Below are positions 47,087 to 57,674 of a stretch of 64,000 nucleotides of DNA, one piece after another. The translations under genes and the position numbers were made by a program. The stretch spans positions 1 through 64,000 of the forward strand of contig LNEW01000162.1 of assembly GCA_001464375.1 (NCBI GenBank). Reading direction: 5' to 3'. This DNA is from Rhodospirillales bacterium Ga0074136 (GTDB lineage Bacteria > Pseudomonadota > Alphaproteobacteria > Acetobacterales > Acetobacteraceae). The notes beneath the pieces are model-generated. The model ran no database searches and was not told the origin of the DNA. It saw only the letters and a list, made by a program, of their open reading frames with translations. The stretch's first letter is position 1, and every line of letters starts with the position of its first letter.

Positions 47087-49609
47087 GTGATCGACATCGA
47101 CCTTCCGGTGGCCGAGGCGCTGCCCGCGCTGACCGCCGCCCTGCGCGCCGGTCCCAACGCCGTGCTCGTCGCACCGCCAGGCGCTGGCAAGACCACGCTG
47201 GTGCCGCTGGTGCTGAAGGACGAGCCCTGGGCCGAGAACCAGCGCATCCTGGTGCTGGAGCCGCGCCGCGTCGCCGCCCGCGCCGCCGCCCGCCGCATGG
47301 CGGACCTGCTGGGCGAGGGCCAGCCCGGCGGCACCATCGGCCTGGCCACGCGGCTCGACCGCCTGGTGTCCGACCGCACGCGCGTGGAGGTGGTCACCGA
47401 GGGTCTGCTGGTGCGCCGCCTGCAATCCGACCCGGGCCTCGATGGCGTGGCGGCGGTGCTGTTCGACGAAGCGCATGAACGCAACCTCGACACCGACCTC
47501 GCGCTGGCGCTGTGCCTCGACCTGCAGGCCAACCTGCGCCCGGAGCTGCGCCTGCTGGCGATGTCCGCCACGCTGGACGGCGCGGCCTTCGCCGGATTGC
47601 TGGGCGGCTGCACGGTCATCGAGAGCCTCGGCCGCGCCTGGCCGGTCGAACTCCGCCACCGCAGCCGCGACCTCAAGGACAGCCGCGACCTGCCCGAGGC
47701 CATGGCGGGCGCGATCCGCGACGCGCTGCGCGACCATCCGGGCGACGTGCTCGCCTTCCTGCCCGGCTGGGGCGAAATCCGCCGCACCCAGGACCGTCTG
47801 TCCGGCCTCGATGCGCTGGTCGTGCCGCTGCACGGCGAATTGCCCCCGGCGGAACAGGACATCGCGCTGAACCCCACGCCGGACGGCCGCCGCAAGGTGG
47901 TGCTGGCGACCTCGATCGCCGAGACCTCGCTGACCGTCCCGGGCGTGCGCATCGTGGTGGATGGCGGCTTCCGCCGCGCGCCGCGGCTGGATGCCGCGAC
48001 CGGCCTGTCGCGCCTGGCCACGCTGCGCATCGGCAAGGCGGCCGCCGAACAGCGTGCCGGCCGCGCTGGCCGTCAGGCGCCGGGCGTCGCCATCCGGCTG
48101 TGGACCGAGGCGCTCCACCGCGGACTGCCGCAGGCCGACCGCCCGGAGATGCTGGAGGCGGAACTCTCCTCCCTCGTGCTGGACTGCGCCGCCTGGGGGG
48201 CGGAGCCGGCGACACTGGCCTTCCTCGACCCGCCGCCGGCCGGCGCGGTGGCCGCCGCGCGGGCCCTGCTGCACAACCTGGACGCGCTGGATGGACAGGG
48301 GCGCATCACCGAGGTCGGGCGCCGCATGGCGCGGCTGGGAACCCATCCGCGCCTCGCGCGCATGATGCTGGCGGCGGCGGATGACGGCGAACGCGCGCTG
48401 GCCGCCGACCTCGCCGCGCTGCTCGAGGAACGCGACCCGATTCGCGGGCGCGATGCCCCTGCGGACATTCATCTCCGCCTGGATGCGCTGCATGGCCGCG
48501 ACCGCGGCGATGCCGATGCCGGCGCCATCCATCGCATCCGCCGCGCCGCCGCGCTGCATCGCCGGCGGCTGCGCGTGCATGGGTCGGTCGCGGCGCAGGG
48601 CGATGCCGGTGCGCTGCTCGCGGCGGGCTTCCCGGACCGCATCGCGGCCAAGCGCGGCACGATGGACGGCGCGTTCCGACTGGCAGGGCTTGGTGTTTCC
48701 GGCTCCGCCGGAAGGGGCTTTTCCGGCTCCGCCGGGGGGGGCGTTTCCGGCTCCGCGGGTGGGGGCGCGCGCCTGCCCGCCACCGACCCGCTGGCGCGCG
48801 CGCCGCTGCTGGCCGTCGCGGACCTGGAACTGCAGGGCACCGAGACGCGCATCCGCATGGCCGCGCCGATCGACCGCGCGGTGCTGGAGGCCCGCTTCCC
48901 CGAACGCCTGCGGCGCGAGGAAGGCGCCGCCTTCGACGCCCGCGCCGGTGCCGTCGTGGCGCGCCGGCGGCTGATGTTCGGCCCGCTGGTGCTGGAAGAA
49001 TCGACGCTGCCGCATGCCGACCCGCAGGCGGTCGCGCTGGCCCTGGCCGATGCCGCCGCCGAACGCGCGCTGCGCGACCTGAAATGGACCGACGCCGCGC
49101 GCCAGGCCCAGGCGCGCATCGCCTGGATGCGGCGCGTGGAGGGCGAAACCTGGCCCGACCTGTCCGACGCCGCGCTGGTCGCCGCCGTGCGCGACTGGCT
49201 GGCGCCGCACCTGCACGGGCGCTCGCGCCTTGCCGACCTCGCCGCGCTCGACGTCACCGCGCTGCTGCTCGATGCCCTGCCCTGGGACCGCCGCCGCGCG
49301 CTGGACGCCGCGCTGCCTGCGCGAGTCGCCCTGCCGGGCGGCCGGTCCGCCGCCATCGACTACGCGCGCGACGTGCCAACGCTGGAAGCCCGCGCCCAGC
49401 ACCTGTTCGGGCTCGCGGCGATGCCGCCGCTGGCGGGCGGCCGGGTGCCGCTGCAGGTCGCCCTGCTCTCGCCCGCCGGCCGCCCGGTCGCAGTGACCGG
49501 GGACCTGGCGGGCTTCTGGAAGGGTGGCTGGGCGGATGTGCGCCGCGACATGCGCGGCCGCTACCCGAAACACGCCTGGCCGGAGGATCCGGCCGCCGCT
49601 TCCGGTTGA
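47087..49609 (+). CDS. hrpB: ATP-dependent helicase HrpB
   Basis: GTG start; VAPPGAGKTTLVPLVL, FDEAHERNLDTDLALALCLD, RAGRAGRQAPGVAIRLWTE. Confidence 0.95.
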   Translation: MIDIDLPVAEALPALTAALRAGPNAVLVAPPGAGKTTLVPLVLKDEPWAENQRILVLEPRRVAARAAARRMADLLGEGQPGGTIGLATRLDRLVSDRTRVEVVTEGLLVRRLQSDPGLDGVAAVLFDEAHERNLDTDLALALCLDLQANLRPELRLLAMSATLDGAAFAGLLGGCTVIESLGRAWPVELRHRSRDLKDSRDLPEAMAGAIRDALRDHPGDVLAFLPGWGEIRRTQDRLSGLDALVVPLHGELPPAEQDIALNPTPDGRRKVVLATSIAETSLTVPGVRIVVDGGFRRAPRLDAATGLSRLATLRIGKAAAEQRAGRAGRQAPGVAIRLWTEALHRGLPQADRPEMLEAELSSLVLDCAAWGAEPATLAFLDPPPAGAVAAARALLHNLDALDGQGRITEVGRRMARLGTHPRLARMMLAAADDGERALAADLAALLEERDPIRGRDAPADIHLRLDALHGRDRGDADAGAIHRIRRAAALHRRRLRVHGSVAAQGDAGALLAAGFPDRIAAKRGTMDGAFRLAGLGVSGSAGRGFSGSAGGGVSGSAGGGARLPATDPLARAPLLAVADLELQGTETRIRMAAPIDRAVLEARFPERLRREEGAAFDARAGAVVARRRLMFGPLVLEESTLPHADPQAVALALADAAAERALRDLKWTDAARQAQARIAWMRRVEGETWPDLSDAALVAAVRDWLAPHLHGRSRLADLAALDVTALLLDALPWDRRRALDAALPARVALPGGRSAAIDYARDVPTLEARAQHLFGLAAMPPLAGGRVPLQVALLSPAGRPVAVTGDLAGFWKGGWADVRRDMRGRYPKHAWPEDPAAASG
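48693..48764 (+). repeat. 3 x 24-bp tandem repeat inside hrpB
   Basis: ttccggctccgcSgg units start at 48697, 48721 and 48745 (exact 24-bp period); encodes GVSGSAGR-GFSGSAGG-GVSGSAGG. Confidence 0.9.
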
Positions 49610-49640
49610 ACGGCCGGGGTGGCAAGCGCAGATTGCCCGC

Positions 49641-50690
49641 GTGATCACCCCCCCGCCTGCGCCCGATTCGCCCAGCCTGTCACGCCGCCTCGCGCTGCTG
49701 CTGCCGGCGGCGCTCGCCGCCTGCACGCACCCGGCGGCGGCGCAGCGTGGCCTGCCGGACTTCGCCGACCTGGCGGAACGCGTGCTGCCCGCCGTGGTCA
49801 GCATCCAGGTCACCAGCCGTGAAGGCGTCGGCGAGCAACGCGGCGGGCCGGTCGAACGCGGCCGGCGCGGTCAACTGGTGCAGGGCGCCGGGTCGGGCTT
49901 CATCATCGAACCATCCGGCATCGTCGTCACCAACGGGCACGTCGTCGGCAACGCCACGCGCGTGACCGTCACCACGCAGGACGGCACCGACTACGTGGCG
50001 CGGGTGATCGGCGCGGACGAACTGACCGACCTCGCGCTGCTGCGCATCACGCCGCGCACGCCGCTCGCGGCCGTCTCGCTCGGCGCCTCGGGCAGCATGC
50101 GGGTCGGGCAATGGGTGATGGCGGCGGGCAATCCCTTCGGCCTGGGCGGTTCCGTCACCAGCGGGATCATCTCGGCGCGCGGCCGCGATATCGGCGCCGG
50201 GCCCTTCGACGACTTCATCCAGACCGACGCGCCGATCAACCCGGGCAATTCCGGTGGACCGCTGTTCAACATGCAGGGCGAGGTGATCGGCATCAACACC
50301 GCCATCTACTCACCCTCGGGCGCGTCCGCCGGCATCGGATTCGCGGTGCCATCCGACCTGGCGCGCCCGGTGGTCGAGGCGCTGCTGCGCGGCGGGCGGG
50401 TCGACCGCGGCTGGCTTGGCGTGTCGGTTTCCGACGCCGAGGAACAGGGCCGCCGCCAGCGCGGCGCGCTGATCATGGGCGTCGAGCGCGGCAGCCCCGC
50501 CGCCCGCGCCGGGCTGCGCCAGGGCGACCTGGTGACGGCGCTGAACGGGGAGGTGGTCACCACTTCCCGCGCGCTGGTGCGCGGCGTGGCGGTGCTGCCG
50601 CCCGGCGAGACGGTGCGGCTGACCCTCCAGCGCGCCGGGCGCAGCCAGGAGATCGCCGTGCAGATCGGCCGGCGGCCGGGCGAGAGCTGA
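49641..50690 (+). CDS. HtrA/DegP-like S1C serine protease with C-terminal PDZ domain
   Basis: GTG start; VVTNGHVVGNA, DLALLRI, INPGNSGGPLFNMQGEVIGINTAIYS, PDZ RGSPAARAGLRQGDLVTALNGE. Confidence 0.95.
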   Translation: MITPPPAPDSPSLSRRLALLLPAALAACTHPAAAQRGLPDFADLAERVLPAVVSIQVTSREGVGEQRGGPVERGRRGQLVQGAGSGFIIEPSGIVVTNGHVVGNATRVTVTTQDGTDYVARVIGADELTDLALLRITPRTPLAAVSLGASGSMRVGQWVMAAGNPFGLGGSVTSGIISARGRDIGAGPFDDFIQTDAPINPGNSGGPLFNMQGEVIGINTAIYSPSGASAGIGFAVPSDLARPVVEALLRGGRVDRGWLGVSVSDAEEQGRRQRGALIMGVERGSPAARAGLRQGDLVTALNGEVVTTSRALVRGVAVLPPGETVRLTLQRAGRSQEIAVQIGRRPGES

Positions 50691-50806
50691 TCGGCCGTCT
50701 GATGCGTCGGGCACCGATCCGCCCGGGCATTCGCCTTTCGCGCGCCGCCCTGTAGTCTGCGGCGGCGCGCCCCTCGCGAGCGCGAGGCAGTCCTGGAAAG
50801 CACGCG

Positions 50807-51487
<681 letters not shown>

Positions 51488-51579
51488 GATGGGCAGCTTC
51501 CCCGCACGCGCTGCCTGAGGGCGCCACCATCCCGCCCCCGCCCTACCCGCGCGGCGAGCCGGTCGGCGGCTGGGAGGGC

Positions 51580-52953
51580 ATGCTGCGCTTCCTGCGCAGC
51601 GCCGGCTTCCGCTTCGCGCTGCTGTTCGCCGGCATCTTCATCGGCGCCTCGGCGCTGTTCGCGCTGGTGCTGTGGTACGCCACCGCCGGCTCGCTGGACC
51701 GCCAGACCGATGCGGCCGTGCGCACCGATGCGCTCGGCCTGGTCGAACGCTGGCGCGAGGCGGGGCCGGGCGCGGTGACCGAGGCGATCGCCGACCGCCT
51801 TGCCTCCGACGTCGAGGGGACCGCCATCTACCTGCTGCTGGATGCCAATGACGCGCGCCTCGCGGGCAATCTCGACCGCTGGCCGCCCGGGCTGCCGCCG
51901 GAGGCAACCTGGACCTTCGGCACGGTGCAGCGCGAGGGCGCGCGGATCGAGGCACGGCTCTACGCGATCGAACTGGGCGAACGCTACAGCCTGGTCGTCG
52001 GGCGCGACGTGGCGGAGAAGCAGAAGCTGCGCACGCTGCTGGCCGAGGGCATCGCCTGGGCCGCTGTGGCGGCGGCGGCCTTCGCGCTGCTGGGCGCGGC
52101 GGTGCTGCGCCGTGCCGTGGAGCTTCGCCTGCGACCGGCGGCGCTGACCGCGCAGGCGATCGCGGCGGGAGACCTGTCGCGGCGCGTGCCGATTTCCCAG
52201 CGCGCCGACGAATTCGACCGGCTGGGCGGCAGCATGAACGACATGCTCGAACGCATAGACCGGCTGATGGCCGGCGTGCGTGGCGTGTCGGATTCCATCG
52301 CGCACGACCTGCGCACGCCGATCGCGCGCGCGCGCGCCAAGCTCGAGGAAGCGCTGGGCGAGCAGACCGACGGCGAGGCGCTGCGCGCGGCGATGGAGCA
52401 GGGCATCGCCGACCTCGACCACATCACGCGCGTGTTCGGCGCGCTGCTGCGCATCGCCGAGGCCGAGGCCGGAGCGCGCCGCGCCGCCTTCGCGCCACTG
52501 GACCTGGTGCCGCTGCTGGCCGATGTGGCGGAATTCTATGGCGCGGTTGCCGAGAGCGGCGGCCAGTCGATCGCGGTGGACCTCCCGGTGCGCCTGGATG
52601 TGGTGGGCGACCGCGACCTGCTGGCGCAGGCGGTTGGCAACCTGATCGACAATGCGCTGAAATTCACCCCGGCCGGCGGCAGCGTGCGGATCAGCGCGCG
52701 CGCGGCGGCGCGCGAGCGCATCGACATCGTCGTCGAGGACAGCGGTCCCGGCCTTTCGCCACCCGACCGCGCCCGCGCCGGGGAGCGCTTTTTTCGTGCC
52801 GATGCATCGCGCGGCACGCCGGGGTCGGGGCTGGGGCTGTCGCTGGTGCGCGCGGTGGCGCACCTGCATGGCGGCGACCTGCTGCTCGAGGACGCGTCGC
52901 CGGGCGCGGCGGTGCCGGGCCTGCGCGCCAGCATCCGCCTGGGGCTCGCATGA
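51580..52953 (+). CDS. Sensor histidine kinase
   Basis: Two TM segments, HAMP, SIAHDLRTPIARARAKLEEAL H-box, NLIDNALKFTPAGG N-box, PGSGLGLSLVRAVA G-box. Confidence 0.95.
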   Translation: MLRFLRSAGFRFALLFAGIFIGASALFALVLWYATAGSLDRQTDAAVRTDALGLVERWREAGPGAVTEAIADRLASDVEGTAIYLLLDANDARLAGNLDRWPPGLPPEATWTFGTVQREGARIEARLYAIELGERYSLVVGRDVAEKQKLRTLLAEGIAWAAVAAAAFALLGAAVLRRAVELRLRPAALTAQAIAAGDLSRRVPISQRADEFDRLGGSMNDMLERIDRLMAGVRGVSDSIAHDLRTPIARARAKLEEALGEQTDGEALRAAMEQGIADLDHITRVFGALLRIAEAEAGARRAAFAPLDLVPLLADVAEFYGAVAESGGQSIAVDLPVRLDVVGDRDLLAQAVGNLIDNALKFTPAGGSVRISARAAARERIDIVVEDSGPGLSPPDRARAGERFFRADASRGTPGSGLGLSLVRAVAHLHGGDLLLEDASPGAAVPGLRASIRLGLA

Positions 52954-53011
52954 CCGCGAGGTCATGGGTCGGCCACCCGGCAGCGAGATCGGCTTTGCGA
53001 TACTGCGGGGC

Positions 53012-53272
53012 ATGGGACGCCTGCCGATCCTTGCGCTGGTGCTGGCCGCGCCCGCCCTCGCGACGGGCGCGGAGCCGGTGGCGCGCGTCACCACCGACAG
53101 CCCGGATTACTGCCGCGAACTGGCGCAGCGCCTGGCGCCGATGCCCGGCGCGCGCAACGAACCCGCGCGCAGCCTGGCCGAGGACGGGCTGCGGCTGTGC
53201 GAGAACGGCCATCCACGGTCGGGCGTGGCGCGGCTGCGGCGGGCCATCCGCGCGGCGCGACTGGGGTCCTGA
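53012..53272 (+). CDS. Small secreted two-Cys protein downstream of the histidine kinase
   Basis: MGRLPILALVLAAPALATGAEPVARVTTDSPDYCRELAQRLAPMPGARNEPARSLAEDGLRLCENGHPRSGVARLRRAIRAARLGS; signal peptide. Confidence 0.75.
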   Translation: MGRLPILALVLAAPALATGAEPVARVTTDSPDYCRELAQRLAPMPGARNEPARSLAEDGLRLCENGHPRSGVARLRRAIRAARLGS

Positions 53273-53302
53273 TCCCAGCCATCCGCGGCGCGGCGCGGCC
53301 GC

Positions 53303-54448
53303 ATGACGACCCGCGGGGTCCTGGCGCCGGCGCTGGCCGGGGCCGCGGCGACCTGCTCCGGGATCGGCCTTGCACGCTTCGCCTATGTCCCGCTGTTCCC
53401 GGCGCTGGTGGCGGCGGGCTGGGTCGATGGGGCGGGGGCCGGGCTGCTCGGGGCCGTCAACCTCAGCGGGTACCTGGCGGGGGCGCTGATGGCGCGTGCG
53501 GTGGCGCGCGCCGTCTCGGTGCCGCGCGCGCTCGATGCCGGCATGCTGCTGGCGGCCCTGGCGGCGGCCTGCTGCGCGTGGAACGGGGGGCTGGCCTGGC
53601 TCGCGCTCTGGCGCGGGCTGGCCGGGATCGCCGGCGGCGTCCTGATGGGGCTGGCCGGGCCGGCGGTGCAGGCGGTGGTGGCCCCGCAGCGGCGGGGCCT
53701 GGCCGGCGGCATCGTGCTGCTGGGCGTGGGGTCGGGCATCACGCTCGGGGCCTTGCTGGTGCCGGCGCTGGTCGGGCATGGCGTGGCGGCGGCATGGCTT
53801 GGCCTGTCGGGCGTGACGCTGATGCTGTGGGTCGCGGCGCGGCGCTTCTGGCCGGCGCCGCCGCCGCCCGTGCCGCGGCGCGAACGGCCGGCGGTGCCGG
53901 CGGCCTTGGCGTTGGTGCTGGCCTATGCGCTGTCGGGGGCGGGGCTGGTGCCGCCGATGGTCTACCTGGCGGACCTCGCGGCGCGCGGGCATGGGCTGGG
54001 GGTCGCCATGGGCGGGCTGACCTGGGTGCTGTTCGGCGCCGGGGCGGTCTCGGGCAGCCTCGCGGGCGGGGCGCTGGCGGACCGGCTGGGCGGGCGGCGC
54101 GCGATGGTGGTGGCGCTGGCGCTGCAGGTGGTGGCGCTGGGCTGCGCGCTGCTGCCGGGGATGGCGGGCCTGGTGGCGACGGCGGTGCTGTCGGGCGTCG
54201 CCGCGGTGGGGGTGACCTCGGTGGCACTGGCGGCGGCGCGCGAACGCGCGGGCGCCGAGGCGGGGGTCCTGTGGGTCCGCGTGACCGCCGGCTTCGCGGT
54301 GGCGCAGGCGGTGACCGGGTTCGCGATGGCGGCGCTGTTCGGCGCGACGGGGGAAAGCCACGCGGCGATCTTCGGGGCGGGGTTGGCGCTGTCGGTAGGG
54401 GCGCTGGGCGTGGGGCTCACGGACCGGGTGCCGCGCGCAACACGATAG
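53303..54448 (+). CDS. YbfB/YjiJ family MFS transporter
   Basis: GAAATCSGIGLARFAYVPLFPALVAAGWVDGAGAGLLGAVNLSGYLAGAL. Confidence 0.92.
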   Translation: MTTRGVLAPALAGAAATCSGIGLARFAYVPLFPALVAAGWVDGAGAGLLGAVNLSGYLAGALMARAVARAVSVPRALDAGMLLAALAAACCAWNGGLAWLALWRGLAGIAGGVLMGLAGPAVQAVVAPQRRGLAGGIVLLGVGSGITLGALLVPALVGHGVAAAWLGLSGVTLMLWVAARRFWPAPPPPVPRRERPAVPAALALVLAYALSGAGLVPPMVYLADLAARGHGLGVAMGGLTWVLFGAGAVSGSLAGGALADRLGGRRAMVVALALQVVALGCALLPGMAGLVATAVLSGVAAVGVTSVALAAARERAGAEAGVLWVRVTAGFAVAQAVTGFAMAALFGATGESHAAIFGAGLALSVGALGVGLTDRVPRATR

Positions 54449-54460
54449 GTCAGAACAAAC

Positions 54461-54590
54461 GGATCGTGCGCAGTGCGATCCGGGAGCGCAAGGCGCGACC
54501 GCGCCCAGACCATCAGCCGCCGCCAGCGCACCAGTGCGTGGCGCGAGGGCAAGGGCCGCGGATGCGGCCCGCCGGCCGTCCGGGGGATCG
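54461..54590 (+). repeat. Dispersed intergenic repeat, copy B (hairpin 54461-54481 plus conserved tail)
   Basis: ggatcgtgc-gca-gtgcgatcc then gggagcgcaaggcgcgaccgcgcccagaccatcagccgcc...; lies between convergent genes. Confidence 0.8.
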
Positions 54591-54598
54591 AGAAGACC

Positions 54599-56158
54599 CT
54601 ATCTCAATCTCCACACCTCGACCGGCCCGCGTTCCTCCCACACCACCGCCGCGAGGTCGTAGTGCTCGGCCAGCGCTTCCTCGATCATCGCGGCGATGCG
54701 CGGGCGCACATTCGGCCACCAGCCGCGGTCGATGACGATGGCGCGCGGCGTGGTCGACAGGATGCGTGCCACTTCCTCGTTCGGGTCGATGCCGGTCACG
54801 CTCCAGTACGGGCCGACCAGCTGGGCGGGAAAGGCGTAGCGGGTGGCGAGCCCGGCCTCGGCCAGCACGTAGAGCGCGGGGTGGTAGTTCACCACCCAGA
54901 CGGCGTCGCCCGGTTCGATCTCGCGCCGCAGCGCGTCGGCCACCCCGCGCACCGGGTCCGGGCCGGTCAGGCCGATCGCGCCGTACAGCCGCGGCACGGT
55001 CGAGGACCGCCACGCATCCACCGCGACACCGCCCACCAGCAGCGCGAAGGCCGCCACCACCAACCCCGGCCGCGCGGCGCGCGCGAGCCGACGCGCGCCC
55101 AGCGCGGCCAGCAGCGACAGCGGCGGCAGCCAGATCAGGAAGTAGTGCTGGAAGTACATCCCCGGCATCACCACCGCGCAGGTCGCGACAGCGAACCAGA
55201 TCACGCAGAAGCGCCGCAGCAGCGCGACCGGCCCGCGCCGCACGCGCGGGCGCCACAACGCCGGCACCAGCAGGACGAAGGCCCACATCAGGATCATCGC
55301 CGCGATCAGCGTGTAGCGCCCGGCATCGAGCAGCCCGACGCGCGCGCCCGCGTAGCGCATCGGCGCCAGGAAGGACCCGATCAGGAAGGCGTCGAACTCA
55401 CCGCGCAGCGCATAGGCCGCGGCGAAGACCAGGGTCGGTGTCGCGCAGAGCACGGCATAGGCCACGGCATAGAGCGCCGCGCGCGGCCAGGACAGCACGC
55501 CGCGCCAGACGGCGGGCGCCACCAGGAGCAGCCAGGCCAGCGACCCCTCGAAGAAGGTCACCGGCTTGATCGCCAGCGCGAAGCCGACCATCAGCCCCAT
55601 CGCCACCACCTTGGCGAAGGGTGGCGCCTCCCCGTTCTCGAGCGCGCGGCGTGCGGCGCGCAGCCCGAGCGCCATCGACCAGGCGGTGAGCGGGGTGAAC
55701 AGCACTTCCGTATTGGTCGCGAGCCCGCCCAGCAGCGTGGAATGCGCGAGGTACAGCAGCCCCGCCGCCAACCCCAGCGCGGGCGGCGCGGCGGCGAAGC
55801 GCACGATGGCGTACAGCGCCCAGGACGTCGCCCATGTGCCCAGCAATCCGAGCAGCCGCGGCACCCAGATGGCGTCGCCCAGCAGCCACATGATGGCGGC
55901 GAACAGCGCCGGCGCACCGACCGGGTGCATGTCCCACACGCCCACCAGCGGCCAGTTGCCGGCCAGCCATTCGCGCGCCTGGAGCATGTACAGCCCCTCG
56001 TCGGTGTCGATCACCGCGGGGGCGAAGGAGAAGGCGCGCAGCAGCAGCGCCGCGAGGAACAGCACCACCGGCACGGCGGCCCCGCGCACGGCACGGCGCA
56101 GGCGCGAGGGCGCCAGCGTACGGCGTGCGGCCGCCGGCGCCAGGCCGTCGGGGCTCAT
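54599..56158 (-). CDS. Glycosyltransferase family 39 / ArnT-like membrane protein
   Basis: Multi-TM protein with VIDTDEGLYMLQAREWLAGNWPLVGVWDMHPVGAPALFAAIMWL. Confidence 0.88.
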   Translation of the reverse strand: MSPDGLAPAAARRTLAPSRLRRAVRGAAVPVVLFLAALLLRAFSFAPAVIDTDEGLYMLQAREWLAGNWPLVGVWDMHPVGAPALFAAIMWLLGDAIWVPRLLGLLGTWATSWALYAIVRFAAAPPALGLAAGLLYLAHSTLLGGLATNTEVLFTPLTAWSMALGLRAARRALENGEAPPFAKVVAMGLMVGFALAIKPVTFFEGSLAWLLLVAPAVWRGVLSWPRAALYAVAYAVLCATPTLVFAAAYALRGEFDAFLIGSFLAPMRYAGARVGLLDAGRYTLIAAMILMWAFVLLVPALWRPRVRRGPVALLRRFCVIWFAVATCAVVMPGMYFQHYFLIWLPPLSLLAALGARRLARAARPGLVVAAFALLVGGVAVDAWRSSTVPRLYGAIGLTGPDPVRGVADALRREIEPGDAVWVVNYHPALYVLAEAGLATRYAFPAQLVGPYWSVTGIDPNEEVARILSTTPRAIVIDRGWWPNVRPRIAAMIEEALAEHYDLAAVVWEERGPVEVWRLR

Positions 56159-56279
56159 GTGCGGCGCCAGGCGTGCCCGGCGTTCATGCGTGGCGGGTGC
56201 GCCGCCCGTGCGGGGCGAAGGGTTCGCGGGCGGCCGGCCGGTATCGCGTCCGGAGCAGCGCGTGGCTGCGGATCCGGAC

Positions 56280-57674
56280 TCACGGCGCTGGCCGCCGATC
56301 CTTCCACGGCGCCGCGGCTTCATAGGCCGCGGCGGCGCGGTAGATCGTGGCCTCGGCGAAGAAGCGCCCGACCAGTTGCAGCGACAGCGGCAGGCCCTCT
56401 GCCTGCGACAGGCCGCACATCAGCGTCAGCGCCGGATGGCCCGTGACATTGAAGGGTGTGCGCGCCTGGCGAGGGTAGGTGATCTCGACCGCCTCGGGGT
56501 CGTCGATGCGGCAGGCGGGGTCCATGCTGCTGGCGGTCAGCAGCAGGTCGCAGTCGGTGAAGGCGGCCTCGACCGCCGCGACCAGTTCGCGGCGACGGCG
56601 CTGCGCGTTCACGTAGTCCTCGGCGCGCACGAACAGGCCCGGCGCGAGGCGCTTGCGCGTGAGGTTGGCGTAGCCCTCCGGCGCCTGGCGCAGCCAGCGG
56701 CCGTGGATGGCGGCGGCCTCGCTCATCAGGATGGCGCGGTTGACGCCGGCGAAGTCGCCCAGGCTGGGCAGGGTGATGGTCTTCACCTTGGCGCCCTGTT
56801 TCGCCATGAGCTTCGCCGCGGCTTCGAGCGCGGCAGCGACTTCCGCGGTGGCCGGCTGGTCGGTCTCGTGGAAGTGGCGCACGAAGCCGATGGTCAGGCC
56901 CTTCAGCCCCTTCTTGAGCGCGCGCGCGTAGTTCTCGGCACGCACCGAAGCGCTGCCGGGGTCGTTGGCGTCATGCCCGGCCATGGCGTTCAACAGCATG
57001 GCGTTCGACGCCACGTCGCGCGTCATCGGCCCGACATGGTCCAGCGTAAAGGCCAGCGGGAAGACGCCGCGGCGCGACACCAGCCCGTAGGTCGCCTTCA
57101 TGCCGACGATGCCGCAATGGCTGGCCGGGTGGCGCACCGACCCGCCGGTGTCGGTGCCAAGCGCGGCCGGCAGGATGCCCGCGCCGACGGATGAGCCCGA
57201 CCCCGACGACGATCCGCCCGGGTGATGCGCCGTGTTCCACGGATTGCGCGCCGGCGGGAAGGGCAGGTCGAAGGCCGGCCCGCCAATGGCGAATTCATGC
57301 GTCGCGAGCTTGGCCGGGAACACCGCCCCGGCCGCGCGCAGCCGCGCCACCACGGCCGCGTCCGCCTGCTTCAGGTTGTCGAGCAGGTGGCGCGAGTGGC
57401 AGGTGGTGGGGTGGCCCTTGAGGTCGATGATGTCCTTCAGCCCGATCGGCAGGCCATCGATCGCCGATCGCGGGCCGGATCGCGCGATGCGCCGCGTCGC
57501 CTTCTGCGCCTCCAGCCGCGCCTCGTCCCACAGCGGGCGGATGGTGGTGTTCAGCCGCGGCTCCAGCGCATCGAAGCGCGTGCGCAGCGCGTCCAGGTAT
57601 TCGACCGGCGAGATCCGCTTCCGCGCGATCGCGGCCGAGGCCTCGGCCAGCGTCATGTCCTCGGGCGCGGTCAT
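56280..57674 (-). CDS. Amidase (AtzE/GatA-like amidase-signature enzyme)
   Basis: IDGLPIGLKDIIDLKGHPTTCHS, PGGSSSGSGSSVGAGILPAALGTDTGGSVRHPASHCGIVGMKATYG. Confidence 0.94.
   Translation of the reverse strand: MTAPEDMTLAEASAAIARKRISPVEYLDALRTRFDALEPRLNTTIRPLWDEARLEAQKATRRIARSGPRSAIDGLPIGLKDIIDLKGHPTTCHSRHLLDNLKQADAAVVARLRAAGAVFPAKLATHEFAIGGPAFDLPFPPARNPWNTAHHPGGSSSGSGSSVGAGILPAALGTDTGGSVRHPASHCGIVGMKATYGLVSRRGVFPLAFTLDHVGPMTRDVASNAMLLNAMAGHDANDPGSASVRAENYARALKKGLKGLTIGFVRHFHETDQPATAEVAAALEAAAKLMAKQGAKVKTITLPSLGDFAGVNRAILMSEAAAIHGRWLRQAPEGYANLTRKRLAPGLFVRAEDYVNAQRRRRELVAAVEAAFTDCDLLLTASSMDPACRIDDPEAVEITYPRQARTPFNVTGHPALTLMCGLSQAEGLPLSLQLVGRFFAEATIYRAAAAYEAAAPWKDRRPAP

Noticed and set aside
46997-49813. 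938-aa minus-strand ORF antisense to hrpB
   Set aside because: hrpB on the other strand has clear helicase motifs; this frame is H/R/Q/G/A-rich with no recognisable motif.
54473-56446. 657-aa plus-strand ORF
   Set aside because: Starts within the dispersed repeat and runs antisense to the GT39 gene; treated as non-coding.
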